A DNA stretch of 64,000 nt. It comes from Diaminobutyricimonas sp. LJ205 (GTDB lineage: Bacteria > Actinomycetota > Actinomycetes > Actinomycetales > Microbacteriaceae). The translations under genes and the position numbers were made by a program. The stretch's first letter is position 1, and every line of letters starts with the position of its first letter. The notes beneath the pieces are model-generated. The model was given only the letters and a program-made list of their open reading frames with translations. It was not told the origin of the DNA and ran no database searches. Below are positions 1 to 7,900 of the stretch, one piece after another. The stretch covers positions 2,666,001 to 2,730,000 of the forward strand of contig NZ_CP046619.1 of assembly GCF_009755725.1 (NCBI RefSeq), written 5' to 3'.

Positions 1-494
1 GCACTGCTGAGAAACTTGTCCACGGCAGCATCCGGCGACGAGGCGCCGTCGAGCTTGGAGAACAAGCCGAACCAGGCCCACGCACCGCCGCCGATCACGA
101 GCACCACGGCAACAGCCACGGCGCCGATGATGATCGGCTTCGCGCGAGACCCGCGTCGCTGGATCGCGGGCGCTGCCGCAGTCTGAGTCGCGGACGGCGT
201 TGCAGTGGCGGTTGCGGTTGGAGCCCAAGCCACAGTCGGATTCGCGACCGCAGCCCAGGGCGCGTCCGCGGTCGGCGGCCACGGCGTGCTTGGGGTTGGG
301 GCCGCGGTCTCAGCCTTGGGCAGGCTGCCGTACTGTCGCATCCAATCCGCGAGGGCCGGGTAGCACGCCGGGTTGGCGACGATGACGCTGTGCAGCTCAT
401 GGTGCGACGCGGCGATCTCGGCCAGCCGGGCGGGCGCCGTGCCGGGATCGGCCGCTTCGCGCAGTAGTGGGTGATGGTCACCGGGCAAGTTCAT
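1..494 (-). CDS. Leucine-rich-variant domain membrane protein (3' part beyond window)
   Basis: The reading frame is open to the left edge, so only about 164 residues are visible. ATG at 494 follows GAGGGGAC at a good distance. The first 55 residues (LLREAADPGTAPARLAEIAA..., then ANPACYPALADWM) match the short helical 'leucine-rich repeat variant' domain common in actinobacterial membrane proteins. A Pro/Ala/Thr/Trp-rich linker follows to about residue 118. A single membrane segment (about 127-146) comes next, and the visible part ends in an extracellular Ser/Asp-rich start. A role in the adjoining T7SS locus is possible from position only. No enzymatic function can be assigned. Confidence 0.75.
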   Translation of the reverse strand, partial: MNLPGDHHPLLREAADPGTAPARLAEIAASHHELHSVIVANPACYPALADWMRQYGSLPKAETAAPTPSTPWPPTADAPWAAVANPTVAWAPTATATATPSATQTAAAPAIQRRGSRAKPIIIGAVAVAVVLVIGGGAWAWFGLFSKLDGASSPDAAVDKFLSS

Positions 495-550
495 GTTGTC
501 CCCTCGGGTTGTCTTAGGTCCCGGCGGCGAACCGTTCCTCATACCGCCCA

Positions 551-565
551 CGTCACCCAGTGACG
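551..565. promoter_or_regulatory. Palindrome CGTCAC-CCA-GTGACG upstream of the first gene
   Basis: A perfect 6+6 inverted repeat lies 57 bp upstream of the ATG at 494. It could be an operator, or the site may be fortuitous. The rest of 495-684 shows no coding potential and no clear -35/-10 pair. Confidence 0.35.
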
Positions 566-684
566 AATTTCACTCGCCTACAAGCTAGTGGCCACGCACC
601 GAGAACCGAAGAAGATTCTGCACTAGTTGCACTGAAGGGTTGTGACGGCAGCGAGTGTCTCGAGTTCAGGTTGCGATTAAAGGC

Positions 685-716
685 GAAAGGCCGGTCGAGT
701 CTCGACCGGCCCTTTC
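685..716 (-). terminator. Hairpin terminator downstream of the WXG100 gene
   Basis: GGCCGGTCGAG and CTCGACCGGCC arms, flanked by AAA and TTT, are followed on the minus strand by a T-rich stretch (TTTCGCCTTT). The hairpin lies about 75 bp after the stop of the WXG100 gene and is a plausible intrinsic terminator for it. Confidence 0.6.
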
Positions 717-731
717 GTTTGGTTTCGTGAA

Positions 732-785
732 CCGCTGGTGGTTTCGAGACGCGTGCGACTCCGTCGCGCGCTCCTCAACCAGCGG
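732..785. repeat. REP-like palindromic repeat (long form)
   Basis: The element begins CCGCTGGT, contains GTTTCGAGACGCG and ends CTCCTCAACCAGCGG, so its ends are inverted. A second copy of the same layout is at 20441-20493. Shorter elements with the core CTCGACCAGCGG occur elsewhere in the window and look like the same family with a reduced middle. Confidence 0.65.
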
Positions 786-790
786 GGGTA

Positions 791-1087
791 TTAGCCCTTG
801 AGCGCGTTTGCGAGTTCCTGGTCCGTGGTCTGCAGCGCCTCGGCGGCCTTGGTCAGGTACTGCGAGAGTCCGTCGAGGCCTTCAACGGCAGTCTTGGTGC
901 CGGTGGTGAACTGGTTGTACGACTCGTTGAACGCGCCAGAGGACGCGTCGGTGACGTAGCCACCCGAGACGAGGTTGCTGACGAGCGACTGCAGCTCGGT
1001 GAGCTTGGCGATCAAGTCGTCCTTGCCAGTCTGCAGCCGGCTGGCCGCGTCCCGCATGTCGCCGTAGGTTACGTTCAGATTCGCCAT
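791..1087 (-). CDS. WXG100-family type VII secretion substrate
   Basis: 98 residues, the family's usual length, with two predicted amphipathic helices around a central turn. The start ANLNVTYGDMRDAASRL is typical of EsxA/ESAT-6-like proteins. The central WXG is degenerate: the turn reads SGGYVTDASSGAF, followed by the usual aromatic positions (F..Y..F). Such proteins form helical-hairpin dimers and are exported by, or cap, the T7SS ATPase. It is last in the minus-strand locus and separated from the membrane protein gene by about 95 bp, with its own conserved upstream motif (1171-1180), so it probably has its own promoter. Confidence 0.8.
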   Translation of the reverse strand: MANLNVTYGDMRDAASRLQTGKDDLIAKLTELQSLVSNLVSGGYVTDASSGAFNESYNQFTTGTKTAVEGLDGLSQYLTKAAEALQTTDQELANALKG

Positions 1088-1170
1088 TGCGCCTTGTCCA
1101 ATCCTTCGGTTGGGCCTCCCCCTGCGGTGGCCTCTCTGGTAACGACCGTACAGGTCGCCGCAAGCGAGCA

Positions 1171-1180
1171 CGATGGGGAG
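1171..1180 (-). promoter_or_regulatory. CGATGGGGAG motif, copy 1 of 3
   Basis: The decamer lies 84 bp upstream of the WXG100 start. The same ten bases occur at 4902-4911 and 9500-9509, each upstream of another T7SS gene. The partner half-site here is weaker (CTACCC). Confidence 0.4.
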
Positions 1181-1182
1181 GA

Positions 1183-2031
1183 CTACCCACCCGACTTCTG
1201 GAACGCGCGCGGGCCGGACGCCATCGACTCCGCCGCCGTGAGGTGCTCCCCCGACCGCCAGGTCTGGGACGCCAGCGCGACAGCGAGGGCTGCCAGGATG
1301 ACCCCAGTGACCAGCGTGCCCAAGGCGAGGGTGGGGATGCCGAGCAGGCACTCGGCGAAGATCGACCCGCAATCCGCGCCGGTCTCGGCGAGCGCGAACG
1401 GGATCAGCCCGAGCGTCGCGCCGGCGGCGAAACCGACCAGGAGCTCGAGGCGGAACTGATAGGACGCAAAGCGCCAGAACTTCTGCCCCGAGGGCAACTG
1501 CGCGCTCGCCTTCCTGCCGGTTGCCTCCGACACGTGCACGAACCGTCCGGCCGCCACCGCCCGGTCGTGGAAGGCCGCCTTGACCAGCGAGGTGAGCATC
1601 ACTCCGACGGAGCCTGCGGCGAAGAACCCGTACGCAGCGAGGATGAACCACAGGTCATCGCCCGCGTAATAGTTGCCGACTAGGACCAGCGGCAACAGAG
1701 TCAGAGCGCACCACCCGGCGAGACCGACGAGGATCCACAGAACACGGAAGCCGGTCGAGACTCGCCCGGTTTCTGAGCGATTACTGCCGAAGCCGAACAT
1801 GCCCCCGTCGCGGTCCTGCTCGATGCGCCCCCGGCGGGAGAACTCGGCGAGGATGAAGCAGGCGGCGGCCAGCACGATCAGGATGAACCCCACGCCGATG
1901 ACGTGGTTCCGCGTCCAGCCCTCGGGCAGGCTGGCGGCGGGTCCGCCGCTCGCGAGCAGGAGCACCGTCGAGGTCAGCATGGCGATCAGCGCCAACACCA
2001 TCGCAGAGCCGGCAAGGTACAGCGCGCGCAT
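1183..2031 (-). CDS. Polytopic membrane protein of the T7SS locus
   Basis: 282 residues with about five or six hydrophobic segments: residues 5-27, 43-63, 96-117, 127-150, 195-220 and 233-255. A short polar tail follows (QTWRSGEHLTAAESMASGPRAFQKSGG). The ATG overlaps the upstream stop as TGATG, so translation is probably coupled to the gene before it. No family was recognised. Its place downstream of an effector-like gene and two small cytosolic proteins would suit a membrane immunity protein or an accessory secretion component; both are inference. Confidence 0.7.
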   Translation of the reverse strand: MRALYLAGSAMVLALIAMLTSTVLLLASGGPAASLPEGWTRNHVIGVGFILIVLAAACFILAEFSRRGRIEQDRDGGMFGFGSNRSETGRVSTGFRVLWILVGLAGWCALTLLPLVLVGNYYAGDDLWFILAAYGFFAAGSVGVMLTSLVKAAFHDRAVAAGRFVHVSEATGRKASAQLPSGQKFWRFASYQFRLELLVGFAAGATLGLIPFALAETGADCGSIFAECLLGIPTLALGTLVTGVILAALAVALASQTWRSGEHLTAAESMASGPRAFQKSGG

Positions 2032-2651
2032 CAGTTCTCCTTCTCGGCAGCGGTCGGTTCGTCATCCGTCGGTTCGTAGATCGCGTACCAGCGAATCGAG
2101 TCGATGATCGCGTCGAACAATTCGGTGTAGAGCTCGGGATGAGCCACCGTGGGCAGGTTCACGGTGGCCCGAAGCATCCGTTCCCGGTCCGGCGCGGGGG
2201 TGAAGTACTGCAGCTTGAGTTCCGGAGCCTCTTCATCGCCGACGCGGAGGGTTTCCAGAGCGCTGGTGCGGATCGTGAGCCCGGCCTGCAGCTCGAGCAG
2301 CTCACCGGCCGGGAACCGCGAGCGCAGCTGTTCGGCCAAGTCATCGGACGCCCCGGGCCAGCCCACGAAGTCGAAGATGATCGAGCCCGGGAACGGGATC
2401 CCGGGCATGATCTCAAGCGACAGGGCAAGGCTGAACGCCCCGGCAGCACGGGCGCTGCGGGCGATCTCAATGAGTTGCTGCTTGGCATCGCGGCGCGCGG
2501 TGGCGAGCCGGTCATCGCGACCGACCTGGCGCTTGACGAGGGCTGCCACCGAACGCTCGAGTTCGGCGTCGGACGACATCGGGACGCTGGCCCAGGTGCC
2601 CGGGAGCACCACCGTGAAGTTGCCCGCTTCGACGCGGTACTGCCGGGTCAC
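2031..2651 (-). CDS. LpqN/DUF1795-like protein A of the T7SS locus
   Basis: 206 residues, no signal peptide or membrane segment. The opening YRVEAGNFTVVLPGTWASVP and the closing ...DAIIDSIRWY resemble the PsbP-like fold of LpqN/DUF1795 proteins, where a 'F.V.LP..W' strand opens the domain. The neighbour at 2648-3283 has the same layout, so the two look like distant tandem paralogues. ATGA overlap with that neighbour and TGATG overlap with the following membrane gene show one operon. A chaperone or immunity role for the T7SS cargo is inference from position. Confidence 0.65.
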   Translation of the reverse strand: MTRQYRVEAGNFTVVLPGTWASVPMSSDAELERSVAALVKRQVGRDDRLATARRDAKQQLIEIARSARAAGAFSLALSLEIMPGIPFPGSIIFDFVGWPGASDDLAEQLRSRFPAGELLELQAGLTIRTSALETLRVGDEEAPELKLQYFTPAPDRERMLRATVNLPTVAHPELYTELFDAIIDSIRWYAIYEPTDDEPTAAEKEN

Positions 2652-3283
2652 GCGGCCACCAGGTCGACCTGCAGGCTTTCGATGATCGCCTGGGTCTCGG
2701 CGCGCATGTCATCGAAGGCCGCGAAGTCGGAGCTGGTGAACGTGAACATGAACATCTCGACCGCCCCAGGAGGGAACACCCCGAACAGCGTGCGCTGCTC
2801 GACCCACGCGCCGGCCTCACCGACTTCGCGGGATTCGATGAGGTAGTGCGCTCCGACCAGTTCACCGGCAGCGATCGGTGCTCGCCACGATTCCAGGGCG
2901 CGAACGCGCATGCCGGGCACATACTGCGCCCCGAATTCGGCAAGCTGCGCTTCGAATGCGTCCGGGCCGTCGCCGTCGCCGAGGGTGACCAGTTGGTAGT
3001 GCAGCAGCGCGCCGACACTCATAGTTTCGTCGATGCGCATCATCACCACGGCCGACAGCCACGGGTTGTGCTCGCGTTGCACGCGGAATCGCTCCGCATG
3101 CTGCTCGAGATCGGTGAGCACCGCTGGGACCTGATCGATCGAGCCCAGCCTGGCGGCATCTTCAACCGTCTCCCGAGCCCACCGTTTCGGCGAGAAGTCT
3201 TCGCCGAGCGGCAGTGGATACCAGTTCTCGGGGACGTCGAGCCGGAAATCGTCGACCGTCCGCCGGCCCCTCGTCACTGCCAC
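2648..3283 (-). CDS. LpqN/DUF1795-like protein B of the T7SS locus
   Basis: 211 residues. Begins with a short basic leader (AVTRGRRTVDDFRLDVPENWYPLP) and ends with ...AETQAIIESLQVDL, the same architecture as the gene that follows. No signal peptide is seen. The start overlaps the 3' end of the effector-like gene by 10 bp and the stop overlaps the next start by 4 bp, indicating tight co-translation. The function is unknown. The pair may act as dedicated chaperones or immunity factors, because small proteins directly downstream of T7SS cargo genes often do; this is not shown by the sequence. Confidence 0.65.
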   Translation of the reverse strand: MAVTRGRRTVDDFRLDVPENWYPLPLGEDFSPKRWARETVEDAARLGSIDQVPAVLTDLEQHAERFRVQREHNPWLSAVVMMRIDETMSVGALLHYQLVTLGDGDGPDAFEAQLAEFGAQYVPGMRVRALESWRAPIAAGELVGAHYLIESREVGEAGAWVEQRTLFGVFPPGAVEMFMFTFTSSDFAAFDDMRAETQAIIESLQVDLVAA

Positions 3284-4557
3284 GGAACCAGTCTAGGAGC
3301 CTGTCCGTTGGCGAGGTTCTTGGCGATGGCATCCGGGGTGAGGGTGAGTGTCGGGTCGTTCGGGTTGAACGGGTCGTTGGTGATCGTCTGGATCTTGCCC
3401 AGACCGGAGCGCACCTCGAGCACACCCAGCGTGACCCGTGCGGCCATCGGGACATCCGCGATTCTCTTGCTGTCGGCAAGGATGTCGAACGTTTTGAAGC
3501 CCATCGGGTTGGTGTAGAACTTCAGGTAATCCTCGAACGCCTGTCCCTTGAACCCGGCCACCGTGAAGTGGCTGGCCTTCATCGAGAACGGGTTGGTGAG
3601 GAAGACCTCCTTCATCGCGTTCTGCATGCCCAGCGGGTTCGGGTGCAGCTTGTGGAACTGCGTCTTCGACATCCCGGTGATCGATTTGAAGGTCTTGCCG
3701 CCGAAGCGCAGGTACTTCGCCCGTGAGGTGTAGGCGAAGACCTTGCCCAGGTACTTGAAGATGCTGCCGCCGAAGATGGTCAGCACGGCACCGAGCGCGG
3801 CGAAGACGACATCGCTCCAGCTGCCGTCGCCCTTCATGGCCTTCATCACCGCCGCGACGAGCGACACCACGGCGACCACCATCGCGATCGCGAGCAGCAC
3901 CTGGCCGAGGATCGGCACCCAGGACAGGAACAGCGCGAGCACCCCGGCGATCTCGCCGATGGTCTTGATGATGTCGCCCCAGTCGTCCCACCAGTCGTTG
4001 TTCAGTCCGCTGGCGCTGACGACTTCCTTGATCCGGTTGCGGGCGGTCATCGCCGCCGTGTCCCAGCGGTCCATCGCCTCGGTGTACGCACTGGACGCGC
4101 TCGACGCATTGCCCGTCTGGGTGGCCAGGCGGTCTGCGTAGTAGTCGGCGAGCCGCTGGTTGGCGTTCTGCTCCGGGCCAGGAGTCGCCGCCTCGGCGGT
4201 GTAGTGGTCGTGCATGTTGCGGGCCGATGCGGCGCTCTGTTCGGCGCTCTGGGCGTCGGCGATGGCGGTCTTGACGGCTTCCTGCACGTCCTTGTGCACG
4301 ATCGCGTACTCACCGAGCGCCGAGGCCGTGCCCCGGTAGCGCTGTTCAGCGAGGCTGATCGAATCGGCCACGTCACGGGCTTTGCCGCGTACCGCTTCAA
4401 TCGCTTCGCTGGTGATGCCGTCGAGATCAGCGATGCGCTTCAGGTTCTCGGATGCGCGCCGGATCGCGTCGGCGATGTTCTCGTAGTCGGCGGCCTTACG
4501 GGCGACCAGGTCGGGGTCGCCGGGGACGGTGCGCATGCTGCTCGCTGGGATCGCCAT
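3274..4557 (-). CDS. Putative T7SS-secreted protein (effector candidate)
   Basis: 427 residues. Residues 1-190 are a long helical region starting with GDPDLVARKAADYENIADAIRRA, the style of the N-terminal 'T7SS signal'/LXG-like domain of secreted polymorphic toxins. Two hydrophobic stretches follow (about 203-242 and 250-285). A C-terminal region of about 140 residues (GKTFKSITGMSKTQFHKL...) shows no toxin motif I recognise. The gene starts 2 bp after the WXG100-like gene and is followed by overlapping small genes. This order, WXG100 partner then long cargo then small proteins, fits an effector module. The toxic activity, if any, is unknown; a pore-forming or membrane-acting protein is possible given the hydrophobic centre. 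Confidence 0.65.
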   Translation of the reverse strand: MAIPASSMRTVPGDPDLVARKAADYENIADAIRRASENLKRIADLDGITSEAIEAVRGKARDVADSISLAEQRYRGTASALGEYAIVHKDVQEAVKTAIADAQSAEQSAASARNMHDHYTAEAATPGPEQNANQRLADYYADRLATQTGNASSASSAYTEAMDRWDTAAMTARNRIKEVVSASGLNNDWWDDWGDIIKTIGEIAGVLALFLSWVPILGQVLLAIAMVVAVVSLVAAVMKAMKGDGSWSDVVFAALGAVLTIFGGSIFKYLGKVFAYTSRAKYLRFGGKTFKSITGMSKTQFHKLHPNPLGMQNAMKEVFLTNPFSMKASHFTVAGFKGQAFEDYLKFYTNPMGFKTFDILADSKRIADVPMAARVTLGVLEVRSGLGKIQTITNDPFNPNDPTLTLTPDAIAKNLANGQAPRLVPWQ

Positions 4558-4559
4558 GG

Positions 4560-4853
4560 TCAGTTCCCTGCCGGTTCGTCAAGCGCCGCGGCCAGGTCGG
4601 CGTCGGCCTGGGTAAAGGCGTCATTGATGGAGCGGATGCTGTCGCGCACAGCGGTGGCTTGCTCCACCATCTCGGTGCGCTTCTTGTTCCAGCCGTCGCC
4701 GAAGTTGCGGACGGTGTCTTTCAGCTGGTCATGGCCGACGGCTTCAGCGAGTTGGTTGCTGAACTCCTCGGCAGTGCTGAACTCGTCGATGACGGCCGTG
4801 AGGTCGTTCACCGCCCCCTCGAGCGTCGATGACCGCACCAGCAGATCAGCCAT
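4560..4853 (-). CDS. WXG100-like protein, partner of the effector candidate
   Basis: 97 residues, two long helices around FGDGWNKKR, which supplies the turn with a conserved Trp. ATG at 4853 is preceded by GAGAGGGG; upstream in-frame ATGs lack such a site. It sits 67 bp after the ATPase gene and 2 bp before the effector-like gene, which suggests it is the small helical partner that pairs with that protein's N-terminal domain for export. A palindrome containing the shared CGATGGGGAG motif lies between it and the ATPase gene. Confidence 0.75.
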   Translation of the reverse strand: MADLLVRSSTLEGAVNDLTAVIDEFSTAEEFSNQLAEAVGHDQLKDTVRNFGDGWNKKRTEMVEQATAVRDSIRSINDAFTQADADLAAALDEPAGN

Positions 4854-4901
4854 GGTTATCCCCTCTCCGCGTTCAACTGTATTGAGCACTCGTCAGACGA
4901 G

Positions 4902-4922
4902 CGATGGGGAGCAGTCCCCATC
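4902..4922 (-). promoter_or_regulatory. CGATGGGGAG motif, copy 2, in palindrome GATGGGGA-gcag-TCCCCATC
   Basis: The inverted repeat at 4903-4922 spans the ATPase stop codon and lies about 50 bp upstream of the WXG100-like start. There is no T-tract, so an operator is more likely than a terminator. It contains the decamer shared with 1171-1180 and 9500-9509. Confidence 0.45.
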
Positions 4923-7900
4923 ACGCGAGCGGCAGCTGCACGCGCACCGACTTGCCGCCGGCGATCCACATGCCGCGTCCCTCGGGGAAGTCGGCGCGCT
5001 GCACGCGGGGCAGCTGCGTCTTCAGCAGCAGGTCGCCCTCGATGGTCTCCGGCTGCAGCAGCAGGCCGCGCCGGCTGTTCTTGATCTCACCGAGCAGCGG
5101 CCAGGACGAACTCCAGGTGGAGGTCTCGCCTTCGGCGATCAGCAGGTGCTCGCTGCGCTTGACCGCCTTGATCAGATCGACCAGCGGCTGGTCGGCAGCG
5201 CTCGTGAGGAAGTCGGCGAGCTGCTCGACGACGATCGCGATGCGCCCCTCGGTGTCCTCATCGGCGACCGCGTCGACCAGCGAGCGGGCGAGCGCGGCGG
5301 CTTCATCGATGGAGGTCGCGTGCGCGGTGAACCGGGCGTCACCCGCCAGTTTCGAGCGCCGGTTGCCGATGTAGTACAGCCTCGCGTCGGGATCGAACCG
5401 GTTCAGCGAACTGACCAGGCCGGCGAGCGCGGTCGACCGTCCGCTGGCCGGCGGCCCGGCGACGAGCAGGGTGCCGACCGGGTCGAATGGCAGCGGGCCG
5501 AGGTCGTCTTCGCTGAGTCCGAGCACGGGCAGGCCGTCGGAGTGGTCGGGCAGCATCGATGGCGGGAACTCGCGGGGCAGCGAGCGTACCGCCGGGGCAT
5601 CCGTCCGTCCGGCTCCGCGCATCGCGGTGGCGAGTCCTGCGAGCGCCGCGGACTGGTCGGCGACCACCGAGCTGCCGCCGAAGACCGCGATCTGCGTCTC
5701 GTAGCCGTCGATGACCGCGCGACCGGCTGGCGACTTGGAGCCGAGGATGCCCGCGGGCACGTCGAGCATTCCGTAGCCGGTTTCGTCGGCCAGGCGCAGC
5801 ACGATCCGGCGCTGCACGCCAGAGGAGATGGCGCTCGGCACCGAACCGGGCCGGTCGGCGCTGAAGGCGACGTGGATGCCGAGCTGGCGGCCGCCGCTGA
5901 CGATGTCCTGGAAGACGCCGTACCAGCCGGAGCGTCCGCTCGGGATTTCGAACTCCTGCCGGAAGCTCGGGTAGCCGTCGAGCACCAGCAGGATGCGCTT
6001 CTCGTTCGGTTTGCCGGCCAGCGCGCGGTAGTCGGTGATCGTCGCCGCGTTGGCCTGTGCGTACCGGGCCGCCCGCGATTCGAGTTCCTGCTTCAGCTGG
6101 CGGAACAGTCGGATGACCCGTTCGCTGTCGTCGCCGTTGATGACCGCGCCGACGTGCGGCAATTGCTCCAGCATCCGGAGCCCGCCACCGCCGAAGTCGA
6201 GGCCATAGACGTCGACCGGACCGCCGCGCGGGGTGATCCCGGCGGCGACAGCGAGGGTGCGGAGCGCGGTGGACTTGCCCGAGGCGCCGGTGCCGAAGAT
6301 CGCGATGTTGCCGTCGACGTCGGGCTGGAAGTACACCGGTTCCTGCTGCTGCCGGTGCGGCAGGTCGGCGACGCCAAGCAGCAGTGCGGTGTCGGTGCGC
6401 TGGCGCAGCTTGCCGAGGTCGTACACCACGGCCAGTTCGTCGAGCCAGGGCCGGCGAGGCGGGGGGACGGATGCCGCGGCCGCAGCCTGCGCGATGGAGC
6501 GCACCAGCCGCTGCTGGTCGGTGGGGCCGAGGTCGCGCTGTTCGACGACGTCGGACTTGCCCGGTTCCTCCCACTTGTGCTCGGAGCCGAATCGCAGTTG
6601 CGCCACCTCGATTCCGGGCCGGTCGGGGGTGCGCGAGGTCCAGCCGCCGGCGTAGCCGGACTGGAACAGGGTCAGCCGGCCGGGGCCGGTCTTCGCTATC
6701 GCACGACCGGGCAGCCCGGGATCGAAGTGCCCGGCATCCTTGACCCCGACCACATCCATGCTGTCGGACTCGTCGGCGACGCGAAGCGCGATGCGCAGGT
6801 TGGTGTTGGCGCGCAGGTTGTCCTTGATCACGCCGGCCGGACGCTGGGTGGCCATGATCAGGTGGATGCCAAGCGAACGACCACGCTGGGCGATGTCGAC
6901 GACCCCGTCGACGAACTCGGGCACCTCACCGACCAGCGCGGCGAACTCGTCGATGACCAGCACGAGCGCGGGTGGGCTTTCCGGGTCGCCGCGCTTCTCG
7001 AGTTCGAGCAGGTCCTTGGCCTTTTTGCGGTTCAGCAGGTGCTCGCGGTGGTGCAATTCGGCACGCAGACTGGTCAGTGCGCGCTGCACCAGGTGCGGGC
7101 TGAGGTCGGTGACGAGGCCGACCGTGTGCGGCAGCGTGACGCAGTCGGCGAACGCGGAGCCGCCCTTGTAGTCGACGAACAGGAAGGTCACCCGGTCGGG
7201 ACTGTACTCGGCGGCCATGCCGAGCACCCACGCCTGCAGGAACTCGCTCTTGCCCGACCCGGTCGTGCCGCCGACCAGGGCGTGCGGGCCCTGCGACCGC
7301 AGGTCGAGGTGCATGGCATCGACACCGCTGGACCCGACGATCGCCCGCAGCCGGCCGGCACGCCGCTTGCGCGGCACCGCCCCCGGGGTGCGGTCGTGCA
7401 GCGACTCGTTCTGCCGCCAGCGGTCGATGACCGCCTCGGACTGCTCGGCGAGCTCGTGGCCGAGCAGGGTGATCATGGACACCGAGCGGGGCAGATCCGA
7501 GGCATCCGCAACCAGTGCGCCGGCGTCGATGACCGGCGCCATCCTGCGCGCGAAGTCGAGGGCGGCCTCGCTGGTCATGTACTCGGTTTGGATCGGCTCG
7601 CAGACCTGACCGAGGCGGACGTAGCCGACCCGGGCCGCCTGCGGCACATCGCCGAGTTCGAGCCACGTGCGGCAGACCGCAGGCAGTGAGGGCACGTCGG
7701 CGGCGACCCAGATCGGGTACACGCCGGCGTCGGCCGCGGATTCGGCCAGCTGGACGAGCCGGGCGCGGTCGACCGGGGCGTCGTCAGAGATCAGCAGCAC
7801 CAGGGCGGGCACCGGCGCGGGCGAGCCGTTGTTAGCGCCCTCGGCCTGGCCGACCTCGGCGCCGCGCTCGACGGCGGCGTCGCCGTCGCCCATGGCGCCG

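Noticed and set aside
95-481. Arg/Pro-rich 128-codon frame at the left edge
   Set aside because: It overlaps in another frame the membrane protein gene that has a good ribosome site at 494 and a recognisable domain.
4903-4922. Intrinsic terminator after the T7SS ATPase gene
   Set aside because: The hairpin is short, lacks a T-tract and contains the decamer shared with two promoter-proximal sites, so an operator is more likely.
4204-7689. Open frame of over 1100 codons on the plus strand opposite the T7SS ATPase gene
   Set aside because: It is the mirror of a high-GC coding sequence; residues are Arg/Gly/Asp/Val-rich without any domain, and the minus strand encodes a complete recognised protein.
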